Source of the DNA: Branchipolynoe longqiensis
Lineage: Eukaryota; Annelida; Polychaeta; Phyllodocida; Polynoidae
Assembly: GCA_030323885.1 (NCBI GenBank)
Contig: CM059187.1
Location: 88,765,726-88,829,725, forward strand
Reading direction: 5' to 3'
DNA: 64,000 nt
Below, piece by piece: positions 10,803 to 21,009 of this stretch (its first letter is position 1; the number at the start of each line of letters is the position of its first letter). The notes below the pieces were generated by a model, which was not told where the DNA came from, searched no databases, and worked only from the letters and a program-made list of their open reading frames with translations. The translations under genes were made by a program, and so were the position numbers.

Positions 10803-11609
10803 ATATCTATATAATAAAATATATCACATATCCATATTATGGATGTATGTATATATTATCAAATATATCGTATATCCATTTTTTTTTTATTTTTTTTTTT
10901 ATTGAGGCTGTATTTATTCTGTCCATAGCATGTAAGCCTGGGTACCGAGGCTTGTTTTCAATGCTGGCCAGCTGTAGTGTTGATGTTGTCTTATCAAACA
11001 GTAGCTGCTGATAAGTTATTTGATTGTCTGCATTTCAGTAGCAGATAGATCTGTTGGTACGTTTAGTAGCCTATGATAGTTTTGTTGGGCCCTCTTGGCA
11101 TTGTATTTTTGTTCTATTCTTATTACTATGTTAATTGTTTTCTTAAGGTTCTATGTTAGTGTTTTGGGGTTTTCTTGGGAAGAGTTTTCCTCTTTTTTCT
11201 ACTTAGTTCTATACTAGCCTATTTTATTTACATGTCCATAGGCTTGTACATAATAGGTCGTTGAGTTATGTTTGTTTGGATTTAATTTGATTTATATTGT
11301 TGTTGGATATGTTATCTGGCTTTTATATTTCCAGTTATCCCGCCCTGGGCTGTCCAGTTGGTGGGCCGTGACATATCACCTGCCCCCCTTGTGGTGCAGT
11401 TCAGTTACGGTTCCCAGTTTTTATTTTGCACAGATATTTTTTGTACGTTTTTAGGTCAGGGATTTGTCTTTCTTTCACCGTTTGTGCATTCCATGCCTTG
11501 GCGGCCATTTCCAGTGTGCTCCTTATGGAGGTATGTATATTATACACTATATCGTATACATACATCCATAATATGGATATACGATATATTTTATAATATA
11601 GATATCATA
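10803..11609. repeat. AT-rich inverted repeat split by a LINE
   Basis: The left arm GATATCTATATAATAAAATA (10802-10825) is the near-exact complement of the right arm ending TATTTTATAATATAGATATC (about 11586-11609). Both flanks carry TCCATATTATGGAT-type palindromes. A minus-strand LINE 3' end (10879-11525) lies between them, so an AT-rich foldback element seems to have taken the LINE insertion. Confidence 0.6.
10879..11525 (-). mobile_element. LINE 3' end (family C), copy 1
   Basis: Minus-strand copy beginning with a T-rich run (the poly(A) tail complement) and ATTGAGGCTGTATTTATTC. It runs parallel to 46694-47612, which retains the C-terminus of an ORF2 protein; only the last few ORF2 codons remain here. 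Other 3' ends of the family lie at 16614-16780 and 36433-36812. Confidence 0.85.
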
Positions 11610-11615
11610 TATAAA

Positions 11616-12697
11616 GTGATGTTGTAATGCTTTGTAATCTATAAATTGAGCGGGTTCATGGACTATTTATCGGAAGGAAATAATTAATGACAGTTTATTG
11701 ACGTTCTTTTCCACACAGGTGGTCATTTCAGAAGCTAAAGAAGGGAAGGCCAAAGTGTGCATGTGGCCCAGGGCCGTTCTACACTCATTTGGAGGAAGGT
11801 GTTGAGTTTCATTTTTCTGATACATGTTCAGACTATCCGTGTGTTGCCTAGGCCTATACTATACATTTTGCCTATAGAGGGAGTGCATGTGATGTCATCA
11901 CTCAGCAGTCAGTGGTCAGCAGTCAGCCATCTTGGATTACAAGCACCATTGCCTAGCCATGTTGTGAATGTATGCTGATGCAGTAAGACAGTTTTCTTGT
12001 GTTCTGAGTGGTTCTGGGCAGTTTACATCCAATGTGTTTACTTACAGCACTTTAACCACAACTTCTGAGGCCAAACTGCTCAAAACAGTGACAAATAAAC
12101 CAACAAATCAGTAAATAAGCACAATGTAGACAGTTGCAAGCCTTCTGTATGTAATCCAATATGGCCACCGAAAGTTGTCTCATGACGTCATTACACCCCC
12201 TCAATAGGCTATACACAAGGATCTTAGTTCATATCAACTTTATTGTCATTGACTAAAACAGAAATAGTCTTGACTAGAACAGAAATAGTCAACGAATGAC
12301 TCGACTGAAAATTCAGCGAACCTTTTGAATAGATTCAAGCCAGGAGTCCTAGGCTATTACACCGGAGTGAGTATATTGAGTGATGATGTGAGTGACAGCA
12401 AGGCCCTCCACTTTGCTTACACTCAGGACGGATGTAGGTCATCGGCCTCGTCTACGTCATGAATCGCCGCAATCTCCGCAGACATGAAATGACGCCACTT
12501 CCTGTGGACACGGCCTCTCGGTTAACAGCGCCACCAGAGGCATAGCGCTGGCTGGGCACAGGCAAATACGGGCTGACGAGATCTGCGCCTATTTGCACGC
12601 TGGAGTGCCCGTCAATGGGACACGGTGTTTGCTGGCTTCGCGACCATCAAATCTCCAACTGGAGCACTCCACTTACTGAGCAGCGTTGGCTGGATGT
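11616..12697. other. Gene-free, apparently unique stretch
   Basis: No domain in any frame. A short direct repeat of TTGACTAGAACAGAAATAGTC near 12250-12290 and a CpG-containing patch at 12420-12560 are the only visible structure. Confidence 0.5.
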
Positions 12698-12752
12698 TAG
12701 AGGTGTATGTCCTGGCAACATGTAAAGTCATATCAAGATGGGTTGGGGACAT
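12698..12752 (-). mobile_element. SINE 3' fragment
   Basis: TGTCCTGGCAACATGTAAAG and TCATATCAAGATGGGTTG match the tail-proximal body of the SINE family on the minus strand; the rest is missing. Confidence 0.5.
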
Positions 12753-13156
12753 CAAAGAGAACACTCACTTATTAGCAGCGAGGCATGGGGTCTTACATGT
12801 ATCATACAGTGCCACTGGTGGAAATTTCCTAATCCTGTCCTGTCATATTAAAGCCGCATAGTCTGATGAAAACATCGGTTCAAAGCTAAAGCAAATATCT
12901 AGATTTTATTCTACATATCTAACTTAGATACCACATTACTCATGTAATTATCGAACATTAAATAATTGTGTTGCGACATAGAATACTGTGAATACTGAGG
13001 CAATTAAATGGAATCAGTCACTGCAGAAGCATATGGTGTCGGAGTGTTGGTGTGCTTGCCATAATTAATTTCCATGCTTGCACTTGAAATATCTCAAAAG
13101 TTAGCCATTTAAAATATAAGTAACTTCGAACTAAAGTAAGGTAAAGCCTACAGATT

Positions 13157-14430
13157 AGGAAGGGGGAAAAAACAAGAAAAGAAGAGAAAATGAGGAAACA
13201 AACAAAAGGACAGAACAGGAGAAACTACTGCGGAAGAGCATGAAGAAAACCCCAATGAGAACACAAAAGAGCCCATGAAAGAGGCCAGACCGAGAAGAAT
13301 AAAAATCCACTTGGAAAAAGAAAGCCAAAAAAGGGAGCTGTTCAAGAACAAACAAAAATTGAACAATGAACAAGACTACCAGAATGTCACACTCAGACCA
13401 GACAGGACTGAGAAGGAAATGCTGGACAAAAAAACAGTTCAGCAAATGTACACACTGGCTAAAGAAAAAGAACCACCAAAAAACGCAGCCAAAACGAGAG
13501 GAAAAAACTTTGAGATAGAAGGGAAACTATACACACCAACAGAATTCAGAAACATAACTGTTGAAGGAATAAATCCAGAGGCTGTGGCGACGAGAGAGCA
13601 TAACTGGGAATCTCCTTTCAGGGACACAAAGCCCCCTACAGCAATCTGTATAAATGCAAAATCCAGGGAAAAGATGGAAAAACCTATAACTCGGCAGAAC
13701 AATACTACTGCTCGGTTATGGCTAATTACCACCATAAGTTTGACAACATGCGGCTCATCGAAGCAATGGACATTGTAATGACCAAATTCACTCAAAATGA
13801 TGAGCTAAAAGAAAAAATCCTAAATGCACTCTGGAAAGCCTTCAGGGAATGCACGAGATCCCCATACTGGGGCACAGCACTGTACCTCCAAAATGCAGAT
13901 TCAGGAGAAATAGTAAAACCAGGATACCAAAACAAGATTGGAGAAATCCTCAAAAAAACAAGGGAGAACATCCAGGCAAACTACCAAGGATCAAGGTGAT
14001 TAAGAGGGCTAATAGCAAAACACAAAATAACGGGCAATCCGTAACCATGACCACTACAAAAAACTACTTAAGAAATAAACTACTTCCCAGCAGAAAAAAA
14101 TCACACCTGCTGCTGAGCACAGTCACTGGTTGCAGTGCAATAGCGCAAAACAGCAAAATACACACAACACAGCCATCCCACCTAGTCGCAGTCCTGGAGA
14201 GTCTGGGTGTGTTCTGGCCCACCGGTGCACTATCTAAGGACATGAGTTTGGTGAAAGGGGGTTGCAACAACCCAATATGGGACCGGATCCTCTCCCACAA
14301 GCCTACATGACACCCAAGTAGATGTACATAGTACGCTAAGGTATTATACTCAAACTACACAAAAATTCTGGAAAAATACAAAAAAACTAACATAGATTAT
14401 TACTAACACCCAAAACCACGAGAGACTCGC
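13157..14430 (+). mobile_element. Retroelement-like insertion carrying an ORF1/NADAR frame
   Basis: This block interrupts an otherwise co-linear MITE, so it arrived by insertion. It begins with a purine-rich leader and codes across 13194-13999. It ends in A-rich sequence containing AAAAAAACTAACATAGATTA, weakly like the 3' UTR of LINE family C. There is no reverse transcriptase and no obvious target duplication; about 30 bases of the MITE appear lost at the junction. It may be a non-LTR ORF1 fragment or a processed element. Boundaries are accurate to roughly 10 bases. Confidence 0.65.
13194..13999 (+). pseudogene. ORF1-like protein fused to a NADAR-like domain, frameshifted
   Basis: One frame is open from 13194 (first ATG 13275) to 13778; a second runs 13604-13999. 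A single shift near 13615-13620 joins HNWESPF in the first to the NADAR-like part in the second. The N-terminal part is highly charged, and TLRPDRTEKEM, TLAKEKEPP and FEIEGKLYTP resemble, from memory, the end of LINE ORF1 RRM regions. The second part has DGKTYNSAEQYY, KFTQNDELKEKIL and ECTRSPYWGTAL, matching the SxEQYY, KFxQNxxL and E-x-WG-x-G/A-L motifs of NADAR (YbiA-like) proteins. NADAR enzymes act on ADP-ribose or riboflavin-pathway N-glycosides. The frameshift suggests a decayed copy. NADAR is fairly secure; the ORF1 assignment is inference. Confidence 0.7.
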
Positions 14431-14639
14431 CTGAGCTGAAAAACAGAAACTCAAAACCATCGGACTATGCAACTCTAAGTGGTATGGCCAAAGCCGACCA
14501 CACTGATGACGTCATCTGTGCCCTGCTTCCCAGCTCCCAGGCTGAGAAATGGACACACGCTTCGGGAAGCACCGCTATGTGCACTATTTACAAATAAAGA
14601 GGCTACACCGGCACAGTCAAAGCAATGACATTGAAGCTG

Positions 14640-14885
14640 CACAGGCAGATAAAGGCGTCAAATTTCAATATCAAAATACTTATCGAGTGTTAAACCTACA
14701 TATCCGACCTAGATGTTAGATACGGATGCACTTTATTAACTATTTGTTGCTATACAAAAGGACACACTAAGTCAATTTATTAGACTGCTGAAGCCTATGG
14801 TGGGTCAGAGTTTTGACATGCTCGCCAAAATTAATTTGGTATGTATTTATTTCAAATATTTCCAAAGTTAGCTATTATGCAGAAT
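14640..14885 (+). mobile_element. TTAA-type MITE fragment (family L)
   Basis: Matches the internal family L sequence (AACCTACATATCCGACCTAG, TCAATTTATTAGACTGCTG, GTTTTGACATGCTCGCC, CCAAAGTTAGC) but lacks both terminal repeats. Confidence 0.7.
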
Positions 14886-15381
14886 GGCTGGGTGTGCTTT
14901 CCCAGTGGTCCCGTGGTAACAAATAGTCGTCATACAGTTACATTAAACAATAATACATGTCCCACTCCATTTGCACTCTTCCTGGTGCATGGAGGGAACA
15001 TTCCTGTAATTAGTAACCATATCTTAATATCCAGACATCATACCACAATCCCGGTCACTGTGCGCCATAACATTTACACATAGTTATTTCCATGTCACAC
15101 AGCGAGTGGGCACACATTGCATTACTATTACATAACAATGGTCCCCAACTCTGTCGCCTGAGATATTGATATGATTTCCAGCTCGGCTATGACGACCGAA
15201 AGACCATATATTTTTACGTGACGATAGTGTGTAGGGTGGGACCAGTGTACCTGGGGTAGGTTCCAAGGGCGTACTCGTCAGTGATTGACGATGTCACTGT
15301 CCGTACTACTGCTGGGGTCTGGCCAACAGGAGCCGTCATGGTTACCAACAAATCACACCCAACAACAATAATTAAACCCCG
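14886..15381. other. Gene-free stretch
   Basis: No domain in any frame and no recognised repeat. Confidence 0.45.
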
Positions 15382-15610
15382 TTAGTTGGTTGTTTCGAAT
15401 TTTACGTCCTGGCAACATTTACTGTCATATTAGTACGGGTACCGACTTGTGACAGTGCGCACTCATGGCAACTTTATAGTGTTGCCCCACTGGGAGACCA
15501 GGCAGCCAGCACCGTGACCTCAAATCTCATTCAGTCACATTATACTGACACTGAGCCAACCAGTCCTAGCCGTATCTAATATTGTAATAATGCCGAGCGT
15601 CTGGCTAGGA
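15382..15610 (-). mobile_element. tRNA-derived SINE, type a tail, head lost
   Basis: GTTGGTTGTTTCGAATTTTA at the tail side, then the shared body to TAATAATGCCGAGCG. It is truncated before the tRNA-like head. Confidence 0.8.
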
Positions 15611-15978
15611 ATCTGGAATGTGATGTAATAATGCATGTACATTATTGGAAAACATTGTGTTTTTAAGAGCTGGCACCAAATCACTCCATGTATAATGAAG
15701 TCAAATGGATTAAATCAATTCTCCCAATTCCCACAGAATATCAGCTGCTGTTGGAATTTCTATTACTGAAGTCACCTCGACTTTTGTCACGCTCCAGCGA
15801 GCACGCCAGAAAATCTTACTCGGTCTCTCAAATGTGGGTAAATATATGCGTATATATATATATGTGTAAATATATATATATATATATTGTGTGTGAAGAG
15901 TCCTGCATTTGACCTTGAGTGTGTTATTTTTTCATCAATGTAGAGTGTTGTTGCTTGGTGTGTGGAGGGGGGGGGGCA

Positions 15979-16326
15979 GACGGGGTGGCAAAATGGATTG
16001 ATCGTCAGTCACCTGTTTTGAGAGATCGGGGGATCCGAACCCATGACTTCGTGGGTTCGAACCCTGGCCGAGTCAAACCAATGACTTAAAAATTGATACT
16101 TGTCGCTTCCTAGCCTGGCACTTGGCATTACTAGAATAAGGGAAGGACTTATTCGCTCAGTGTCAGGATAATGTGACTGAGTGGGATATCAGGTCATGGT
16201 GCTGGCAGCCTGATTTCCCAGTGGGGCAGTACCATAAAAGTCACCATGAGTGCGCACTGACACAGGTCGGTACCCATCCTGATATGACCTTAGATGTTGA
16301 TATGACGTAAAACAACAACGAACAAG
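15979..16326 (+). mobile_element. tRNA-derived SINE, type b, full length
   Basis: The head is degenerate (GACGGGGTGGCAAAATGG) with a B-box-like GTGGGTTCGAACCCTGG, then GAGTCAAACCAATGACTTA, the shared body, and a type b tail AAAACAACAACGAACAAG. A second B-box-like ATCCGAACCCATG precedes the main one, as in the copy at 22366-22698. The A and B boxes would serve as an internal RNA polymerase III promoter. Confidence 0.85.
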
Positions 16327-16371
16327 CTTGATGGGGGATTTATGTCTTTGAAGCAGAATGGTGTGAGCCCC

Positions 16372-16562
16372 CTTCCACCCCATCTGTGCGGGAGGTCGTG
16401 GGTTCTAGCGCCGGCCGAGTCAAACCAATGACTTTTACAATTGATACTTGTCACTACCTAGCCTGGTGCTCGGCATTAGTACTAGGAAATGGCAAGGATT
16501 GGCTTGCTCAGTATCAGGATAATATGATTAAATGGGAGATGTGATCATGTTGCCGGCGGACC
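16372..16562 (+). mobile_element. tRNA-derived SINE, 3'-truncated
   Basis: Starts at a head remnant CTGTGCGGGAGGTCGTGG, then GCCGGCCGAGTCAAACC and the body to GATCATGTTGCCGGCGG, where it stops before the conserved GGTACC box and tail. Confidence 0.75.
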
Positions 16563-16613
16563 TCAAGAAACAAAGCATATTCGATAACACTGTGCGTAAC
16601 ACACATACCTGAT

Positions 16614-16780
16614 TGTCAAGAAAAGACACACAAAAACTAAGATAGATTTACTAACCATAAACACCAACTATAAGGGGGGGGGGGAGCCGAAAACTGCCCA
16701 GCATTGAAAACAAGCCTGATCATCCAGATTACATCTTATGAACAGCATATACACCCCATAAAAAAAAAATTAAAAATTAA
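16614..16780 (+). mobile_element. LINE 3' end (family C), short copy
   Basis: ACAAAAACTAAGATAGATT, GCCCAGCATTGAAAACAAGC, CATATACACCCCATAAAAAA and a poly(A)-like end match the 3' UTR of 36433-36812 and the complement of 46694-46900. It is heavily 5'-truncated, as LINE copies usually are. A run of ten G lies inside. Confidence 0.7.
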
Positions 16781-17040
16781 AACACATACATGTTATTTGG
16801 TTACATAGATTAAAATAATCATGTGGGGTTTTTCTTTTTTGGTTGGTTCTGTTATTAATAATCTGTGAAATATAAAATGTTAGCATTTCACGCTCCAGTG
16901 CGTTATCGTTGTACGTAGCGTGAATAGTTTCACAGCGACCGCCAGGTGTCCACTGTTGTCGACGCACAGCGCTGTAATGTCAACACTTCCGGTGTGTGCG
17001 TTCGCGGGCTGAGCATGAATAGTAACTCCTCATGCGTCTC

Positions 17041-17205
17041 CCACATTTGTGGTTGTGATACCTGAATGTGAGGAGGTGACAGCCCCCATAGGCTGCCACA
17101 TTTGTGGTTGTGATACCTGAATGTGAGGAGGTGACAGCCCCCATAGGCTGCCACATTTGTGGTTGTGATACCTGAATGTGAGGAGGTGACAGCCCCCATA
17201 GGCTG
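17041..17205. repeat. Three exact 55-bp tandem repeats
   Basis: The 55-base unit starting CCACATTTGTGGTTGTGATA occurs three times in perfect head-to-tail identity (17041-17095, 17096-17150, 17151-17205). Its first ten bases, CCACATTTGT, continue into GG to give the palindrome-like CCACATTTGTGG. 55 is not a multiple of three, so the minus-strand frame across it is not a protein repeat. A TATA-like motif follows directly. Confidence 0.95.
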
Positions 17206-17222
17206 CCACTATATATACGTTT
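17206..17222 (+). promoter_or_regulatory. Candidate TATA box after the 55-bp repeats
   Basis: CCACTATATATACGTTTTG immediately follows the third repeat; TATATATA is a good TATA-box match. The pattern of repeated upstream boxes plus TATA could be a Pol II promoter or a retroelement end. No downstream gene is recognised, so the function is unproven. Confidence 0.3.
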
Positions 17223-17696
17223 TGTGGGGGGTGTGAGGTTTAGTTTTGTTTAACTTTTTTTGTTATTCTGCGCTTCTTTATGTATGATTGAAGAAAGGCT
17301 TCATTCGCCGTGTTCCTTACTTCACGACTGAGAACTGTTGTTGTTTATCTTTGCTTAATGTCACCTCTGCATAGCTGTAGTTAGGAATTTTTGTAATTTT
17401 TGTTTTAGGTGGCAGATACATTTTGGGAACGGACGAGTGCCAAAGGAGCGAGGCACTAGAGAGGGGGGGGAGGGGCTGAGGGTATGCACTCTCCCCAGGA
17501 CATGTTTTAATCTAGAGGCTCTGAAATGCCATTTCCAGCCTTATTTTGGGGAACGGGGAGGCGGCGGGGGGGGGGGGGACTTCCCCCTTTTCCCCCCAAC
17601 CCCCCACTAGCTATAGCCGGTTCTGATAACATGAGCACACCAGAATATATCTGTGTATGTACATGACTTTTACCACAAAGCAAGTGCAGTGAGTAA
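17223..17696. other. Gene-free stretch with G-runs
   Basis: T-rich then G-rich; G runs at 17464-17476 and 17562-17578 followed by a C run could form G-quadruplexes. No gene was found. Confidence 0.5.
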
Positions 17697-17985
17697 TATC
17701 AGGATGGGTACTGACTTGTGACAGTGCACACATAGGGCGACTTTTATAGTGCTGCCTCACTGGAACTTGGAAGACCAGATCATCGGCACCATGACCCAAT
17801 ATCCCACTCAGTCACCTCATCGTGTTACTGAGCAAACTAGCCCTTTCCTTATCCTAGTAATGCTGAGCTCCAGGCTAGATAGCGACAAGTATCAATGCTA
17901 TGCATCATTGGTTTGCCTCGGTAGAGCTTCGAACCCCCGACCTTCCGCACCGGAAGCCAGCGCCATACCCCAAATGCTAGACACC
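17697..17985 (-). mobile_element. tRNA-derived SINE, tail lost
   Basis: Minus-strand body from ATCAGGATGGGTACTGACTT through CACTCAGTCACCTCATCGTG to the B-box-like GCTTCGAACCCCCGACC and a decayed head. The 3' tail and the AACATCTAAGG box are missing. Confidence 0.8.
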
Positions 17986-18049
17986 ATAGGCTTGTATGAG
18001 TTGCAGCAGTAGCAGCCCGGCTTCATATTCTTTGAGATAAATGAATGAG

Positions 18050-18332
18050 GTTGATCGTTATGATGTTTCCTTACTTTAGTTTGAATTAACTTTGATTTAA
18101 AATTACTAACTCAGGAGATATTTGAAGTGTAAAAATGCCAAATTAATGTTGGTGTGTTTGTCAAAACTCTAATTCCGTAGACTTCAACACAAACAAGTTC
18201 TATCTAATTGATTTGGTACACTCTTCTACGTAGCACTAAATGAGCACCAGTATCTAAGTTGGATATGTAGGTTCAAATTTAGATAAGGATTTTGCTTTTG
18301 AAAATATAATACTTTTATCAGATTATGCAGCT
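18050..18332 (-). mobile_element. TTAA-type MITE (family L), one end intact
   Basis: On the minus strand it starts AGCTGCATAATCTGAT after TTAA (18333-18336) and runs through the family body (ACTTAGATACTGGTGCTCAT, AACATTAATTTGGC). The other terminal repeat is missing near 18050. Confidence 0.75.
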
Positions 18333-18357
18333 TTAAACCCACGAGACATGCCACTAT

Positions 18358-18680
18358 CGGACGCGGTGGCCCAATCAGTAGAGCGCAGGCCTCCCCTGCG
18401 GGAGATCGGGAGTCCGATTTCCAGTCGAGTCAAACCGATAATCTATCAAATTGATACCTGTCGCCACCGAGCCTGGCTCTCGGTAGTAATAGGATAGGAC
18501 AAGGACTGGTTTGCATAGTATCAAGATACTGTGACTGTGTGGGATATATGATCATGATGCTGGTGGCTTGGTCTTCCAGTGGGGCAGTACTATAAAGTTG
18601 CCATGTGTGTGCACTGTCACAAGTCCATACCCACCCTGATATGAGCTTAGATGTTGTTAGGACATAAAACAACGAACAAC
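18358..18680 (+). mobile_element. tRNA-derived SINE, full length, type a head
   Basis: Head CGGACGCGGTGGCCCAATCA then GTAGAGCGCAGGCC (A-box region), B-box region GGGAGTCCGATTTCCAG, then GAGTCAAACC, the shared body and a short AAAACAACGAACAAC tail. This is the one copy that pairs a type a head with a b-like tail. Confidence 0.85.
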
Positions 18681-18684
18681 AGAC

Positions 18685-18957
18685 AGGTGGTGTGGTTTTA
18701 GAGATATTTCACTTTCTCTGTATGAAGATTGCTCACTGCCATTGACAATGCATTGAGTTTGCTGGTATGCGTAGTGCAAAACGTCAATTTTATTCAAAAT
18801 TAATAGAAATGCAGAACCATAACCATGTCAATTTAATATAATCTCATCGTTGAATATGTTTTCTATATGTGTTCCAAGTGGTTTGTTTCTAGGTGCTGTG
18901 GTTTTAGAGATATTTCACTTTTTCTGTATGAAGATTGCTCATAGCCATTGAGTTTGC
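18685..18957 (-). repeat. Fragment of the ~206-bp tandem unit (family N)
   Basis: Minus-strand copy of one full and part of a second unit of the array inside 34615-35520. GGTGTGGTTTTAGAGATATT and TGTATGAAGATTGCTCA occur twice here, about 209 bases apart. No terminal repeats are attached. Confidence 0.75.
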
Positions 18958-19149
18958 AGTGTGACAGTGTGTCGTCGTGCAGCCAAGCTGTGTGTGCACT
19001 GACCCATGCTGACGTCATATGAAATAGGTCTATACTGTACTACACAGGGCCAGCTATATAGGATATAGTGAGTATACTATAATATAGGGAACTGAAGATA
19101 GATAGTGTCCTTGTTTATAGTCCCATAATAGATTATGGGACTATAACTA

Positions 19150-19419
19150 TAGGTTTCTCTTGATGGTATCCTTGAACCGGAGATGAGGGCGCCCTCTCTT
19201 TCTGTAACCAGAAGACAGTTGAGAATAGAGGATCTGCTTTGGTAGCCTGTCTGATGACATCCTCATGAGGTGTCCAGTCCACCGGAGATTCTTTTTGATC
19301 AGAAGATCTTCCATAGAGGGCAGCCCCGTCAGTTCGAGTATTTCCTTATTTGTCACTTTGTCCTTCCAGGTTAGCCTCATGATTGAACGCAGATGTCGCA
19401 TCATGAAGGCATGCAGCAT
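19150..19419 (-). pseudogene. LINE ORF2 C-terminal fragment (family with (ATG)n tail)
   Basis: The minus-strand frame contains MMRHLRSIMRLTWKDKVTNKE..., LIKKNLRWTGHLMRM and GYRKRGRPHLRFKDTIKRNL, the typical tail of a non-LTR ORF2 protein (R-RWxGHxxRM, GxRxxGRPxLRFKD). Only about 90 residues remain, without catalytic motifs. Related copies lie at 55228-55555, 34677-34780 and 52572-52640. Confidence 0.85.
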
Positions 19420-19440
19420 TTTTACCTGTCGTCTGTACTC

Positions 19441-19622
19441 TGTATATATGGTGTGCTTGTCGAAACTAATATGACATGTTTACACTTCAAATATATTAAA
19501 AGTTAGCCATTTAAAATACAAATTACTTCAAATTAGAGTAAGGCTGATAATAGCAATCAATTGAATATATATATCTCAGAAAAATCACAGAAACTCAAAA
19601 CCATCGGACTATGCAGCCTTAC
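19441..19622 (+). mobile_element. TTAA-type MITE fragment (family L)
   Basis: The right half of the family: GTGTGCTTGTCGAAACTAAT, AAGTTAGCCATTTAAAATAC, TCAAAACCATCGGACTATG and right terminus GCAGCC. The left half is missing; the LINE fragment at 19150-19419 lies immediately upstream. Confidence 0.8.
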
Positions 19623-19959
19623 GCTGCTCGTATGAAACACTGTGGTTTAGCAAGCAAACAAAACTGTTTGTACTCCAGTACAAATAGGTTATTGTACATG
19701 GTGTCTTTAATCTATTTTATGTAGTGCTGTGCTGGCTTCTGTGGTTTTACCAGTGTAGTGCCTTAATTTTGGAGTCATACCGATGACTTTAGTTTCCCCC
19801 ACTGCCGTCCAGTAGTTCGGTGGTGAAAATGGTCTATCGCCAACTGTCGCCAATAAGCTGCGTCGGCCCGCGGCTCAGTTAAAGCAGAGCATTGTTTGCT
19901 TTGTAAATTATGAAAGCTATTGAGCAGCATGTGTATCTAGTGTCGTGGGGAGTGATGGA

Positions 19960-20135
19960 AATGGGAAATAGTGCGCCTAGAGCGGGACTTGAACCCACAT
20001 CTCTTTGCATTCCAGGCCATTGTGCTAACCTTTACACACCTAGGCTCCCTGATGTCACCACACCACCCACACCTACCTGTCTATGCAGCTCCTTGCCTGA
20101 GAGGTCAGTGCAGACTACTACATTTGTCCCCCTGG
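19960..20135 (-). mobile_element. SINE with type c head, copy 1
   Basis: The minus strand reads a 5' region TCTGCACTGACCTCTCAGGC, then a tRNA-like head GGAGCCTAGGTGTGTAAAGG with B box GTGGGTTCAAGTCCCG and CTCTAGGCGC. A second copy lies 310 bases downstream at 20270-20445, and the same head sits on the common SINE body at 48411-48822. Confidence 0.75.
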
Positions 20136-20269
20136 AATTGTAAGTATTTTAATGCTTACAATTACATACATACAGGCAATGCACTTCATATACATACACA
20201 GGTTAGGTTCAACACCTATACAGCACATAGCTTGCACATGATCATGGTCATGGAACCAGTGTCATAGGG

Positions 20270-20445
20270 GGGTGATGAAAAATGGAATATTGTGCCTAGA
20301 GCGGGACTCGAACCCACATCTCTTTGCATTCCGTGCCAGTGTGCTAACCGTTACACCTCTAGGCTCCCTGATGTCACCACACTACCCATGCCTACCTGTC
20401 TATGCAGCTCCTTGCCTGAGAGGTCAGTGCAGACTTCTACAGTCA
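20270..20445 (-). mobile_element. SINE with type c head, copy 2
   Basis: Same orientation and structure as 19960-20135, about 90% alike by eye, with B box GTGGGTTCGAGTCCCG. Both copies stop just past the head (ATTTCCCATTTCC-type end). The close spacing suggests a local duplication or two independent insertions. Confidence 0.75.
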
Positions 20446-20536
20446 CACGATTAGTAAGTTCACACGATTAGTAAGTTCGAGGAAGGAGGGTTTATTTCAA
20501 AGATGTATATAGTACATGAGAACCTGCAGAAATAAT

Positions 20537-20760
20537 CGGGGAGCGCGACGTAGGTCAGGCGGTAGAGTGTCCACCTGTGAAGGTGTTGGTCATCCTATCG
20601 ATCCTGCTCAGTCGACCCATTTGCAGTTTGGGCTATTTTCCATTCCAACCAGTGGTCCACAACTGGTTCATCAAAGGCTGTGGTATGTGCTGTCCTGTCT
20701 GTGGGAAAGTGTAACATGTTACTTATGTATAATTCCTGCATGACGCATTAGTGGAGTCCC
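20537..20760 (+). mobile_element. SINE with a widely shared invertebrate core
   Basis: A tRNA-like head with A-box region GGTCAGGCGGTAGAGTGTCC and a weak B box, then CCATTCCAACCAGTGGTCCA, AACTGGTTCATCAAAGGC and GTGGTATGTGCTGTCCTGTC followed by TGTGGGAAAGTG. From memory this body closely resembles a SINE abundant in mollusc genomes. It is the main reason for suggesting a mollusc or other lophotrochozoan. A decayed single copy. Confidence 0.65.
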
Positions 20761-21009
20761 CCTCCCCAGCTGTCGGGGTAATTAAAAACTGGAGATATAT
20801 ATTATATATGCCATGTATAAGCATTATACAAGTATAATTAATGGGAAGCTTTCACGTCTTGTTATATTCTAAGTCATCTACAATACTGATCTGTTATTAA
20901 ATTGTTCATCTATTATGCAACTGGGCCGATTGTGTCACCGCAATTGAACTCAAACGCTGTAACTTGTCTGGCGGTGCTGACTCACTCTCCCCGCGATTAT
21001 ATATATAAT

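Larger units (their letters stand above)
12852..14474 (+). mobile_element. TTAA-type MITE (family L), split by a retroelement
   Basis: The left terminus AGCCGCATAGTCTGATG follows TTAA (12848-12851). The family body continues to about 13156, then resumes near 14430 with AACAGAAACTCAAAACCATC and the right terminus GGACTATGCAACT followed by CTAA, a decayed TTAA. The intervening ~1.27 kb is foreign and carries the NADAR-like reading frame. The split gives independent evidence that the insert was mobile. Confidence 0.85.

Noticed and set aside
13155..13795. Phe/Leu/Ser-rich minus-strand frames
   Set aside because: They are the antisense of the ORF1/NADAR-like frame, which has recognisable motifs on the plus strand.
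17041..17205. CRISPR-like array of exact repeats
   Set aside because: The repeats are contiguous with no spacers, and the genome is animal-like; this is a tandem repeat.
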